Part shown: piece after piece, positions 15,690 through 23,942 of the stretch
How positions within the stretch are numbered: the first letter of the stretch is position 1
Layout of the letters: each line of letters opens with the position of its first letter
NCBI GenBank assembly: GCA_001672075.1
Contig: LJOT01000018.1
Span: 1 to 32,123, forward strand
From: Anabaena sp. CRKS33
GTDB taxonomy: Bacteria; Cyanobacteriota; Cyanobacteriia; Cyanobacteriales; Nostocaceae
Length of the DNA stretch: 32,123 nucleotides
Reading direction: 5' to 3'
Position numbers and translations under genes: made by a program
Notes under the pieces: model-generated
Database searches by the model: none
What the model was told of the DNA's origin: nothing
The model's input: only the letters and a program-made list of their open reading frames with translations

Positions 15690-16181
15690 ATGGCAGTTTT
15701 TGAAGGAAATTTTCAGCAAACCGAGTCTTTGCGCTTTGCATTGATTATCGCTCGCTTTAATGATCTTGTCACCCTGAAACTAGTGGAAGGATGTAAAGAC
15801 TGCTTAAAACGTCACGGTATCAATCCTGACCCGGAAGGCGACCAAGTAGACTATGTTTGGGTTCCCGGTAGTTTTGAAGTTCCCAATGTAGCTCGTCAAT
15901 TAGCAATGTCTGGCCGTTATGATGCCATAATTTGTCTTGGTGCAGTAATTAAAGGACAAACGCCACATTTTGATTATGTATCTGCTGAAGTTTCTAAAGG
16001 CATTGCTGCGGCTAGTTTCCAAACAGGAGTACCGGTGATTTTTGGGATTTTGACAACGGATACCATGCAGCAAGCTCTAGAACGGGCGGGAATTAAAAGT
16101 AATCACGGTTGGGAATATGCTATGAATGCCATAGAAATGGCCAGTCTCATGCGTCAATTACGCCCGAATTTAGCAAGTTAG
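15690..16181 (+). CDS. ribH: 6,7-dimethyl-8-ribityllumazine synthase
   Basis: A 163-residue riboflavin-pathway enzyme that condenses 5-amino-6-ribitylaminouracil with dihydroxybutanone phosphate. Family motifs are complete: [18 protein letters not shown] at the N-terminus, [15 protein letters not shown] (substrate loop), [15 protein letters not shown] with the catalytic His, [20 protein letters not shown], and [16 protein letters not shown] at the end. The length fits the icosahedral or pentameric lumazine synthases. An AGAGG ribosome site precedes the ATG. The gene lies alone downstream of psbZ; no other riboflavin gene is near. Confidence 0.97.
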   Translation: MAVFEGNFQQTESLRFALIIARFNDLVTLKLVEGCKDCLKRHGINPDPEGDQVDYVWVPGSFEVPNVARQLAMSGRYDAIICLGAVIKGQTPHFDYVSAEVSKGIAAASFQTGVPVIFGILTTDTMQQALERAGIKSNHGWEYAMNAIEMASLMRQLRPNLAS

Positions 16182-16183
16182 TT

Positions 16184-16223
16184 AGGTAATGGGTATTGGG
16201 TAATAGGTAATGGGTAATAAGTA
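16184..16223. repeat. Short tandem GGGTAAT-type heptamer repeats
   Basis: Just after the ribH stop, several degenerate copies of a TAATGGG/GGTAATA heptamer follow each other. Such short tandemly repeated repetitive sequences are well known between genes in heterocystous cyanobacteria. Confidence 0.65.
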
Positions 16224-16301
16224 ATTTTTTTTCACTAAAAACTAATGACCACTGACTAATTGCACCGGAAAAAAATTTTTTAATTAATTTTAATTTAGGG
16301 G

Positions 16302-16330
16302 TTGACAAACAAGAATAAATCTGGAATAAT
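16302..16330 (+). promoter_or_regulatory. Sigma70-type promoter for tRNA-Gly
   Basis: A consensus -35 box TTGACA (16302-16307) is followed after 17 bases by AATAAT (16325-16330), close to TATAAT. The mature tRNA begins 17 bases further on, leaving a short leader. Confidence 0.75.
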
Positions 16331-16347
16331 AAGATTATTGATGAGTT

Positions 16348-16419
16348 GCGGGTATAGCTCAGTGGTAGAGCGCAACCTTGCCAAGGTTGATGTCGCGCGT
16401 TCGAATCGCGTTACCCGCT
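16348..16419 (+). tRNA. tRNA-Gly (anticodon GCC)
   Basis: A 72-base cloverleaf: acceptor GCGGGTA pairs with TACCCGC, the D arm holds GCTCAGTGGTAGAGC, the anticodon stem CAACC / GGTTG encloses TTGCCAA with GCC at 16380-16382, and the T arm is GCGCGTTCGAATCGCG-like with TTCGAAT. The discriminator base is T and the 3' CCA is not encoded. It would read GGC and GGU glycine codons. Confidence 0.97.
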
Positions 16420-16468
16420 TTCTAGGTTTTTAGATTAAAATAAAACTTACTGATTTTCCATCTATATC

Positions 16469-16491
16469 AAATCCGTATGTGATGGATTTTT
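16469..16491 (+). terminator. Possible terminator after tRNA-Gly
   Basis: An inverted repeat AAATCC / GGATTT (16469-16489) followed by a short T run lies about 50 bases past the tRNA. The stem is short and AT-rich, so this is tentative. Confidence 0.35.
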
Positions 16492-16659
16492 AGGTTAGGA
16501 GCTTTAATAGTAGGCTTTATGGGCTACTTGAGCTTCTAGGAGTAATTTTAGGTTTCCCCATACTGATTTTTGGAAAAAGTAGGGAATAATGTAAGAAAAC
16601 CGCTCAAGTTATTTACCTCGCTTGTGCAACCTCAAAAACCAGATAAAATAGACCTAAAC

Positions 16660-17031
16660 ATGGAATACGCTTGTCCTTGTCGTCGCAAGGGACAGTTAAT
16701 TCCCATCACGCTGACAGAAGCCTTTGGATGCGATCGCTGTCAGCAGATTTTTGTTGTAGAAGAAAATGGATATGTATTAGAACAACTGACTACAACTTAT
16801 CCTTATAAGCGGGCTTGGCGCTGGAAAGGAAATAGTTGGCACGTTGTTCAACCTCCCTTAAAACGAAGCTATTTACCAATAGCGCTAGGCATTATTTTTG
16901 TGTTAGTCATTATATGGCTACCATTAGCACTGCGATTAGCTAATAGTTCCAGCATCCTCGCTTGGGCAATGGTAGCAGTGTTATTGGCAATTTTACCAGT
17001 GCTAATGATCTGGCTTACTTACAGACGTTAA
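16660..17031 (+). CDS. Small membrane protein with N-terminal zinc ribbon, function unknown
   Basis: A 123-residue protein if translation starts at the ATG at 16660 (MEYACPCRRKG), the position I prefer because the recognisable domain begins there; the frame is open upstream to a TTG at 16570. The N-terminal half has two Cys pairs, CPC near residue 5 and CDRC near residue 24, which could bind zinc. A basic, Trp-rich patch (YKRAWRWKGNSWHV) follows, then two membrane helices (about 70-90 and 97-117) and a short basic tail. It ends four bases before the ProA-like gene, so the two are probably cotranscribed. I do not recognise a function. It appears to be a cyanobacterial conserved hypothetical protein. 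Confidence 0.75.
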   Translation: MEYACPCRRKGQLIPITLTEAFGCDRCQQIFVVEENGYVLEQLTTTYPYKRAWRWKGNSWHVVQPPLKRSYLPIALGIIFVLVIIWLPLALRLANSSSILAWAMVAVLLAILPVLMIWLTYRR

Positions 17032-17035
17032 CCCC

Positions 17036-18301
17036 ATGACAGATGAAGTGATTGATGATTACCCTGAACCCATGACAAGCGCTGAACGCGCTTTTCAAGC
17101 TTCTCTGAAATTGGGAATTACCAAGGGGACAGATAGGAGTCGGGCTGTGTTAGCAATGGCACAAGCCATGGAACGGGATTTTGATGAAATTCTCGAAGCT
17201 AATACCTTGGATTTAGAAGCAAGTCGAGAAATGGCAGTTCCAGAATTAATTTTGGACTGGTTGAGACTAACCCCCTCCAGGTTGGAGAATGCAGTTAAGA
17301 TTCTGCAACGGTTGGGGGAGTTATCTGATCCTTTGCGACGAGTCCGAACCGCTGACTATCAGCAGGAAGACTCCCAAAGTTATACCCAGTTAATGCCTCT
17401 AGGGGTAATTGCTTTTATTTATGAAGCTTTCCCAGATTTAGGGGCAATTGCGGCTGGTTTTTGCCTGAAAACTGGTAATAGTATTATTCTCAAAGGGAGT
17501 ACAGAAGCTAGTCATTCTAATAAAGCGATCGCTAATGCACTACAAACAGCTATTACCAAAGTCGGTTTACCAGATGGTTGTGTGGAGTTAATAACTGCTG
17601 AACATGGTGCTTCTGTGCGAGATTTAGTAACTCAAGACCAGTATTTAAGTTTAGTGATTCCTTATGGGCGTACTAGTTTAATTCAACAAGTAGTTAGACA
17701 GGCAACTTGTCCGGTTCTCAAGTCAGCCATGGGTAATTGTTACCTGTATTGGTCTGTCAACAGTAGCTTAGAAATGGTACGCTGGATGATTATAGATAGC
17801 CATGAAAGCGAACCAGATCCAGTAAATGCCATTGAAAAAGTTTTAATTCATCGTCAAGCTTTACCATCTTCCTTATCAGTGCTATGGAGTAGCTTAAAAG
17901 AAAAAGGTTTTGAACTTAAAGGAGATGCAGAATTAGTTGCGGCTTTTCCTCAGTTACAATTAGTAAAAGATGAAGAATGGGGGACACCTTATTTAACAAA
18001 AACAGTGACTTTTAAATTGGTAGATAGTTTAGAAAGTGCGATCGCTTGGATTAACCAATATAGTAGTAGTCATGCTGATAGTATTGTCACCGAATCCTAT
18101 CAAGAAAGCCGCCAATTTGCATTAGGAGTAAATAGTGCCTCCACCTATATTAATGCTTCCCCTCGTTTTTCCCGTCATTCCTCACGAGGAGAAGCTGTAT
18201 TTTTAGGAATGTCCAATCAAAAAGGACATAGAAGGGGATTTATGAGTTTAGAAACTTTAACAACAGTGAAGCATATTATTCAAGGGAATGGAAGGTTTTA
18301 G
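17036..18301 (+). CDS. proA: Gamma-glutamyl phosphate reductase (ProA)-like protein lacking the catalytic cysteine
   Basis: A 421-residue protein that aligns along its whole length with ProA, the NADPH-dependent enzyme making glutamate-5-semialdehyde for proline: PLGVIAFIYEAFPD (121-134), CLKTGNSIILKGSTEA (143-158), GNCYLYW (233-239), NAIEKVLIH (264-272) and the C-terminal INASPRF and LETLTTVKHI segments. In active ProA the sequence before NAxExxL reads like QRPSxCNA with the nucleophilic Cys. Here it is SEPDPVNA, so Val263 replaces the Cys. The PRG motif of the NADP region is also changed (IPYGRTSLIQ). It may be a second, divergent ProA with another function, or an inactive one. It is coupled to the zinc-ribbon membrane protein upstream. 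Confidence 0.85.
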   Translation: MTDEVIDDYPEPMTSAERAFQASLKLGITKGTDRSRAVLAMAQAMERDFDEILEANTLDLEASREMAVPELILDWLRLTPSRLENAVKILQRLGELSDPLRRVRTADYQQEDSQSYTQLMPLGVIAFIYEAFPDLGAIAAGFCLKTGNSIILKGSTEASHSNKAIANALQTAITKVGLPDGCVELITAEHGASVRDLVTQDQYLSLVIPYGRTSLIQQVVRQATCPVLKSAMGNCYLYWSVNSSLEMVRWMIIDSHESEPDPVNAIEKVLIHRQALPSSLSVLWSSLKEKGFELKGDAELVAAFPQLQLVKDEEWGTPYLTKTVTFKLVDSLESAIAWINQYSSSHADSIVTESYQESRQFALGVNSASTYINASPRFSRHSSRGEAVFLGMSNQKGHRRGFMSLETLTTVKHIIQGNGRF

Positions 18302-18387
18302 AGAAAATATCTGAACAATATTTACCCATTTTTCCGTAAATTAAGGTAGGATATCATATAAGTATAAGTATGCTACCTACCAAGATT

Positions 18388-20331
18388 ATGAGCCTCTGCA
18401 TCAATCCTAACTGCCTACAGCCCGAAAATCCAGACAATATCCTTTTTTGTCAAGCCTGTGGTTCAGAATTGATGATACAAGGACGTTATCGGGTTATAAT
18501 CGAGTTAGGACGTGGTGGTTTTGGTGTTACCTACCAGATTAATGAAATCCGTAAAAATCAAACCAAAGTTCTCAAAGTCCTGATTAATAATCAACCAAAA
18601 GCAATAGAATTATTTAAACAAGAAGTCGCAGTTTTAAGTCAACTAAATCATCCCGGTATTCCCAAAGTAGAATCAGATGCTTACTTTGTCTATTTTCCCC
18701 AGGAAAGCAGAAATCCAATTCATTGTTTTGTCATGGAAAAAATTGAGGGAATAGACTTAGAAAAATATATGCAAAACCGTAATTTGCTTCCCATTGATCA
18801 AACCTTAGCAATACACTTATTGAAAGATTTAGTTACTATTTTAGAACAAGTCCATAATCAAAACTTTTTTCATCGAGATATCAAGCCATCTAACATTATG
18901 CTGAGGGATGAAAATGCTCAACTGGTATTAATTGATTTTGGCACAGTTAGACAAGTTACACAAACAGTCGTTAATCAACAAGGTAAAGTTACAGCAATAG
19001 TTTCAGCCGGTTTTACACCCCCAGAACAAATTAATAATAACGCTGTACCCCAATCTGATTTTTTTGCTTTAGGACGGACATTTGTTTATTTGCTGACAGC
19101 TAGAAAACCACTTGATCCTGCAATATATGATTCTGATAATGAGACCCTAAATTGGCGTACTCATGCACCGCAAATATCACCTATATTAGCAGATTTATTA
19201 GATGATATGATGCAGCGTTTATATAAAGATCGTCCGCAAAATATTAAGCAGATATCTCAGCGGTTAGCATCTATAGAAAAAGCTTTACAACAACCTCTAC
19301 TAAAACCTCAACCACAAAAAACTAAATTTCCTCGGCGGATTTTTATAAAAGCGGGTTTCATAATTGGAACATTTACTATAGCAGTAGTAGGAAAAAATAT
19401 ATTTAAGAATCAAGATCATAAAACAACATCACCAAAAACTACAACTTCCATAAATAGTTCAACCCCAGAACCTACAACATCTCCAAACTCAACTCCAGAA
19501 AATACCACATCTTTCACCAACCTGAAAACCTTTAAATTTGAAGTTGTCACCACAGACGCAAAGGGAAATATCACTAACCGACACGACGCAACAGCAAAAT
19601 ACTTCACAGAAGACTTAGGAAACGGTGTTTTCTTAGAAATGGTAAAAATACCAGGGGGAAAATTTTTGATGGGTTCACCGGCAAATGAAGCGAAAAGAAG
19701 TGATAACGAAAGTCCCCAACATCAAGTTACAGTTCCTAGTTTTTGCATAGGGAAATATCCAGTGACACAGGAACAATATCAAGCTATCATAGGAACTAAC
19801 CCTGCTTACTTTAAAGGCAATAAACGCCCAGTTGAAAGGGTGAGTTGGAATGATGCAGTTACATTCTGTCAAAAGTTAAGCCAAAGGACAAGAAAAAACT
19901 ACAGATTACCCAGCGAAGCCGAATGGGAGTATGCGTGTCGTGCGGGAACAACCACACCATTTTATTTTGGTGAAAGTATTACCCCAGTTTTGGTAAACTA
20001 TAATGGTAATTATGTCTACGCATCTGCACCAAAAGGACAATATCGAGAACAAACTACAGATGTAGGAAATTTTCCCCCTAACGCCTTTGGTTTGTACGAT
20101 ATGCACGGAAATGTCTGGGAATGGTGTCAAGATGATTGGCATGATCATTATACAAATGCGCCTGAAGATGGTATTGCTTGGATTAATCAAAGCGGTGATA
20201 TAAAGGTTATGCGTGGCGGTTCGTGGTTTAACTCTACTGGGGACTGTAGGTCGGCGAATCGTGGCGGTGTTGAGCGAGTCTATGGGGAAGACCTCCTGGG
20301 GTTTCGTCTTACGGTTTCCCCCCCCCCATGA
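18388..20331 (+). CDS. Membrane Ser/Thr protein kinase with C-terminal formylglycine-enzyme-like domain
   Basis: A chain of about 647 residues. I prefer the ATG at 18388 (MSLCINPNC), where homologues start; an in-frame ATG exists at 18370. Numbered from 18370: a zinc ribbon (C10, C15, C27, C30), then a eukaryotic-type kinase with GRGGFG (47-52), HRDIKPSN with the catalytic Asp170 and DFG at 189-191; a basic segment and one membrane helix (about 324-341); a Thr/Ser/Pro linker (350-385); then an FGE/SUMF1-like domain (about 420-647) with IPGGKFLMGS, RLPSEAEWEYACRAG and YDMHGNVWEWCQDDW. The kinase would face the cytosol and the second domain the other side. FGE-like domains in this context are often ligand-binding rather than oxidising. 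The coding end passes through ten consecutive C (20318-20327). Confidence 0.9.
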   Translation: MSLCINPNCLQPENPDNILFCQACGSELMIQGRYRVIIELGRGGFGVTYQINEIRKNQTKVLKVLINNQPKAIELFKQEVAVLSQLNHPGIPKVESDAYFVYFPQESRNPIHCFVMEKIEGIDLEKYMQNRNLLPIDQTLAIHLLKDLVTILEQVHNQNFFHRDIKPSNIMLRDENAQLVLIDFGTVRQVTQTVVNQQGKVTAIVSAGFTPPEQINNNAVPQSDFFALGRTFVYLLTARKPLDPAIYDSDNETLNWRTHAPQISPILADLLDDMMQRLYKDRPQNIKQISQRLASIEKALQQPLLKPQPQKTKFPRRIFIKAGFIIGTFTIAVVGKNIFKNQDHKTTSPKTTTSINSSTPEPTTSPNSTPENTTSFTNLKTFKFEVVTTDAKGNITNRHDATAKYFTEDLGNGVFLEMVKIPGGKFLMGSPANEAKRSDNESPQHQVTVPSFCIGKYPVTQEQYQAIIGTNPAYFKGNKRPVERVSWNDAVTFCQKLSQRTRKNYRLPSEAEWEYACRAGTTTPFYFGESITPVLVNYNGNYVYASAPKGQYREQTTDVGNFPPNAFGLYDMHGNVWEWCQDDWHDHYTNAPEDGIAWINQSGDIKVMRGGSWFNSTGDCRSANRGGVERVYGEDLLGFRLTVSPPP

Positions 20332-20429
20332 CTTCGTAGCCCTCTTCTGCTATATAAATCCTAGACAAAACTAGACTTTACTTTCTACTTCAACGGGAGG
20401 TTATGAGCGGTTATAGCTCAGTATAATTA

Positions 20430-20463
20430 CAGTCCGGTCACTAAGATTGAAGTAACCGGACTG
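20430..20463. terminator. Hairpin between convergent kinase and desB genes
   Basis: A perfect 9-bp inverted repeat (CAGTCCGGT / ACCGGACTG) with a 16-base loop lies between two convergent genes. It could terminate transcription from either side, although there is no strong T tract on either strand. Confidence 0.5.
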
Positions 20464-20522
20464 ATTTGTGAAACCTTTAATTCAGTCCTTTATTTGCGGT
20501 TGGAGTCTGGAGTTAACTGATT

Positions 20523-21599
20523 TTACTTCACATTCTGATTTTTAGAAGTGTAGTAAACCTTACTTCCTGTATCGGGAACAAAATGACAACCAATAGCAGA
20601 ATTCCATAAAGACTTCCAAATTGGTTCTTTTGATTCGTGAAAATACTCACCCATAATTGGTTTAATTGCCTTAGTAGCTTTCAACAAATTGTAGTGAGGC
20701 ATATTTAAGAAAATGTGATGGGCAACATGAGTACCGATATCATGATGAATGTGGTTAAAAATACCATAATCTCTGTCAACACTAGAAATTGCCCCTTTCA
20801 GGAAAGTCCATTCTTCCCCACGATACCAAGGAATTCCCGGTTCAGTATGGTGTAAAAAAGTCACCAAATCCAGCCAAATGATAAAGACAATGTAAGGTCC
20901 AGCGTAGTATTTTAACAACCACATCCAACCATATTGATAGGTCAACAAACCTAGTAAAGCTACCATACTCAGCCAAAGCGTGGTACTGGTGATTACGTCC
21001 CATTTTTCTGAGGGTTTAAAGAGTGGACTGCTGGGAGAAAAGTGAGAACCTTCTTTACCGGGAGAACGCTTAAACAGATACACTGGATAAGCCAATAAAA
21101 ACACATAAAAACGCCCTATTTTTTGTACTAAGGGCATTTCGTCGTACTCAGACTCAGAGACAGGATACCAGCTTTCATCATTTTCCAAGCTGCCTGTATT
21201 TTTGTGGTGAGTTCTGTGGCTAATTCTCCAACCATGATAAGGAACGAGAATGGGAGTATGGGAGAGATGACCAACCAAATCATTCAACCATTTATGCTTA
21301 GAAAAAGATTGGTGTCCGCAGTCATGTCCAACTACAAATAAAGCCCAAAACATAGTTCCTTGCATTAACCAGAAAACCGGCCAAAAATACCAAGAATCTA
21401 GATAATTAGCCACTGCATATAGCAGCCCAATAATTAGAACATCACGAAAGAAATAATAGAGTGATTTAGTCACATTAGGCTGAAAACATTCAGCGGGAAT
21501 AGCAGCTTTTAAATCTTGAAGAGTAAAGGGTAATTTTTCTTGACCTTCAAAAGATTCCGAACTAGGTTTTTGATTGAACTGGATTGTATCTAATTGCAC
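20523..21599 (-). CDS. desB: Omega-3 (delta-15) acyl-lipid desaturase DesB
   Basis: A 358-residue membrane di-iron enzyme that adds the omega-3 double bond to fatty acids on thylakoid lipids, using ferredoxin. The three histidine boxes are intact: HDCGHQSF (about 91-98), HRTHH (about 127-131) and HVAHH in GTHVAHHIF (about 293-297). The sequence is closer to the plant plastid omega-3 desaturases than to DesA, seen in CFQPNVTKSLYYFFRDV and GWRISHRTHHKNTGSLENDESWYPV. Translation begins at a GTG (21597-21599). It is the last gene of a desC-desA-desB array, all on the minus strand but separated by gaps of 154 bases or more. Such genes are generally cold-induced. Confidence 0.93.
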   Translation of the reverse strand: MQLDTIQFNQKPSSESFEGQEKLPFTLQDLKAAIPAECFQPNVTKSLYYFFRDVLIIGLLYAVANYLDSWYFWPVFWLMQGTMFWALFVVGHDCGHQSFSKHKWLNDLVGHLSHTPILVPYHGWRISHRTHHKNTGSLENDESWYPVSESEYDEMPLVQKIGRFYVFLLAYPVYLFKRSPGKEGSHFSPSSPLFKPSEKWDVITSTTLWLSMVALLGLLTYQYGWMWLLKYYAGPYIVFIIWLDLVTFLHHTEPGIPWYRGEEWTFLKGAISSVDRDYGIFNHIHHDIGTHVAHHIFLNMPHYNLLKATKAIKPIMGEYFHESKEPIWKSLWNSAIGCHFVPDTGSKVYYTSKNQNVK

Positions 21600-21753
21600 T
21601 AGATTAGTTGATTGATTGTAAATTAGAAATTAATCCAGAGGTTATATTTATTTACCCCTGGAAATTGGACTTGAGAATATTGGCTGAAAAAATTGGTGAT
21701 GAAAGTAGAAGTAATTAATTCATACGTCAGAGTTCATACCCAATATTAATATT

Positions 21754-22815
21754 TTATGATCTTTCTGCGCGATATTCATCAAAAGTGACATAACCAATAT
21801 CAGTTTTATATAGTTGACATTGATTAGTGATTTCCTTCATCAAATCCCAGGAGAACTTATATTCTTCATGGAGATAAGCACTCCAATTTTCCTGGATACT
21901 GCTGTAAGCCAACCGTAAATTATAGGAAGGAATTGCAGTAGAAATATGATGGGGAACATGAACATTAATATCGTGGCAAAGAATTTCTACCCAGCGAGGA
22001 TAATCACAATGAATTGTGCCAAATAGCTGTGCTAAGGCCTCATTCCATTTGTCAGCAGTGCTAAAAGGAACATCTGGAAGAGTGTGGTGAACAATAGTAA
22101 AGGTACTCATCCAAAAATGGTAAACCATCCAGGGAATAAACCAGAATTTAATAAAGCCCCAAACACCAGTTGTAATAATTAAAGTTGGGAAAACAATAGC
22201 TGCAAATAAAGATACCACAGCCACAGAAAGTTTAACACTAGCCTGGTCTTTTTTCTGGAAATTGCGCCAATCAAAATGGACAACAGCCCAATGTCCAATA
22301 GAACCTACCCACCAAAGACGTTGACGCAGGAACAACTCGAAAGCGGACTGTCTATTTTTGGACCAATTTGTAAAAATTTCCGTTCTAATGGGATGCCAAG
22401 CGTTATCTTCATCTAGCTTGTTAGTATGTTTATGGTGATGATTATGTTTAATCCGCCAACTGTGAAAGGGGTAAATTAGGAACATCATGAAGAAATGTCC
22501 GACTAAATCATTTACCCAGCGACGTTTCGCAAAGGAACGATGACCACAATCATGACCAATCACAAAAAAACCTGTTAAGGCTGTTCCTGTAAAAATCCAA
22601 GCTAGGGGTAAAAGAAACCAGGGGGAAATGGCTAAAAAATAATAGCCTAGTGCAGCCATAGATAAGCTGATAATTACAGTTGTCCATGCTTTGCGACTAT
22701 TTTTCTGAAAACATTCCTTGGGAAGACTTTTGATAATATGTTTGAGTTTGATTTGGTCTTTACCAAGGTCTGTGGAGACCGCTATTTCCTGACTTTTAAT
22801 GATTGATGTAGTCAT
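21754..22815 (-). CDS. desA: Delta-12 acyl-lipid desaturase DesA
   Basis: A 353-residue desaturase that converts oleoyl to linoleoyl chains on membrane lipids. Histidine boxes are HDCGHRSF, HNHHH (in RIKHNHHHKHTNKLDEDNAW) and HVPHH (in NVHVPHHIS). Membrane helices flank the boxes. I use the ATG at 22815 (MTTSIIKSQEIAV) because homologues start there; an upstream in-frame ATG at 22875 would add a hydrophobic 20-residue segment unlike the family. It lies between desB and desC in the order known from Nostoc/Anabaena, consistent with a strain making C18 di- and trienoic acids. No delta-6 desaturase (desD) is present in the window. Confidence 0.93.
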   Translation of the reverse strand: MTTSIIKSQEIAVSTDLGKDQIKLKHIIKSLPKECFQKNSRKAWTTVIISLSMAALGYYFLAISPWFLLPLAWIFTGTALTGFFVIGHDCGHRSFAKRRWVNDLVGHFFMMFLIYPFHSWRIKHNHHHKHTNKLDEDNAWHPIRTEIFTNWSKNRQSAFELFLRQRLWWVGSIGHWAVVHFDWRNFQKKDQASVKLSVAVVSLFAAIVFPTLIITTGVWGFIKFWFIPWMVYHFWMSTFTIVHHTLPDVPFSTADKWNEALAQLFGTIHCDYPRWVEILCHDINVHVPHHISTAIPSYNLRLAYSSIQENWSAYLHEEYKFSWDLMKEITNQCQLYKTDIGYVTFDEYRAERS

Positions 22816-22979
22816 GAATACCTGAAAAACAACAGAATGCCACACAAGATTACTAAGAAAAGTAACTTGCTGCAAAGTTTTGTAACATTAATTTCTGAGA
22901 TTATAGCAACTTAACAATCATTTAGGATAGTGATTGAGAAATTAAAAATTTCCGATCAAAAATTGCTGCAGTTGCACGC

Positions 22980-23028
22980 AAAAAGCCAATAGTCTCAAGC
23001 CAAAATGACTATAAAACTATTGACTTTG
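22980..23028 (-). terminator. Intrinsic terminator of desC
   Basis: Just beyond the desC stop on the minus strand, CAAAGTCAATAGT and ACTATTGGCTTTTTG form a stem of about 12 pairs with one mismatch, ending in a T run. This indicates that desC is transcribed separately from desA. Confidence 0.65.
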
Positions 23029-23043
23029 GGCATAAAATCTGTA

Positions 23044-23859
23044 TTATGCTTTTTTGGTTGCGAGTTTCACATTTGTAGCTAGACCGAGTAATTGTAATAA
23101 CTGAATGGTCATCCAAGTCAAATCAATTTCCCACCATTCTAAACCATGACGGGCGGAGTATTGAAAAGCGTGGTGATTATTGTGCCAACCTTCGCCAAAG
23201 ACGAGGATAGCAACCCACCAACAGTTAGTTGATTTGTCCCCGGAGTCATAAGTGCGGTAGCCAAACTTATGAGTAGCACTATTTACTAACCAGGTACAGT
23301 GATAAACCCAGATAATGCGGACAAAAATTCCCCAAACTACCATTGGCCAGCCGCCTAAGAAGTATAGGACCAAGCCCAAAGCAATTTGTAAGAAAATGAA
23401 ATATTTCTGTAAAAACTGATAAACTGGGTCATCAATAATGTCTTTAGTGAAGCGAGGAACTTGATCGTGGGCGGGGGCGAAATGAATCATCCAACCCATA
23501 TGACTCCACCAGAAACCTTGATTTGAATCATGGGGATCAGATTCAGTATCAGAATGTAAGTGGTGAATGCGGTGTGTTCCCACCCATTCAATAGGACCAC
23601 CTTCACAAGACAGTGTTCCAAAAATCACCAGAAGATACTCTAACCATTTAGGTGTTTGAAAACTGCGGTGAGTAACAAGACGGTGATATCCCAAGGTAAT
23701 ACCTAAACCTCCAGTTACCCAGTAAAGCAATAAAGCAACACCAACTGCATTCCAGCTAAAATTGCTAGGAACTAGAGCAAACAGAGCGCCGACGTGTAAT
23801 GCAATGAAAAATAGGGTATTAACCCAATTAATGTGAGGTTTAGAAGTAGCAATTGTCAT
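23044..23859 (-). CDS. desC: Delta-9 acyl-lipid desaturase DesC
   Basis: A 271-residue stearoyl/palmitoyl delta-9 desaturase of the acyl-CoA desaturase superfamily. The boxes are HRLVTHRSF (about 59-67), HRIHH (about 96-100) and HNNHH in GEGWHNNHHAFQ (about 227-236), with the conserved NSATHKFG. It inserts the first double bond into C18 or C16 chains bound to glycerolipids. It lacks the cytochrome b5 tail of eukaryotic homologues and uses ferredoxin. It diverges from the methionine gamma-lyase-family gene across an 83-base gap and is followed by its own terminator. Confidence 0.95.
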   Translation of the reverse strand: MTIATSKPHINWVNTLFFIALHVGALFALVPSNFSWNAVGVALLLYWVTGGLGITLGYHRLVTHRSFQTPKWLEYLLVIFGTLSCEGGPIEWVGTHRIHHLHSDTESDPHDSNQGFWWSHMGWMIHFAPAHDQVPRFTKDIIDDPVYQFLQKYFIFLQIALGLVLYFLGGWPMVVWGIFVRIIWVYHCTWLVNSATHKFGYRTYDSGDKSTNCWWVAILVFGEGWHNNHHAFQYSARHGLEWWEIDLTWMTIQLLQLLGLATNVKLATKKA

Positions 23860-23942
23860 GCAGTAACCTGAATAGAAATTGTTCAGCCTAGTCTGCGCGA
23901 TCCTAAAATCCGCATATCTATTTTATTTTTTTCAATGAGGAA

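Noticed and set aside
19906-20190. Minus-strand frame of 94 codons inside the kinase gene
   Set aside because: It is antisense to the strongly conserved FGE-like domain and resembles nothing.
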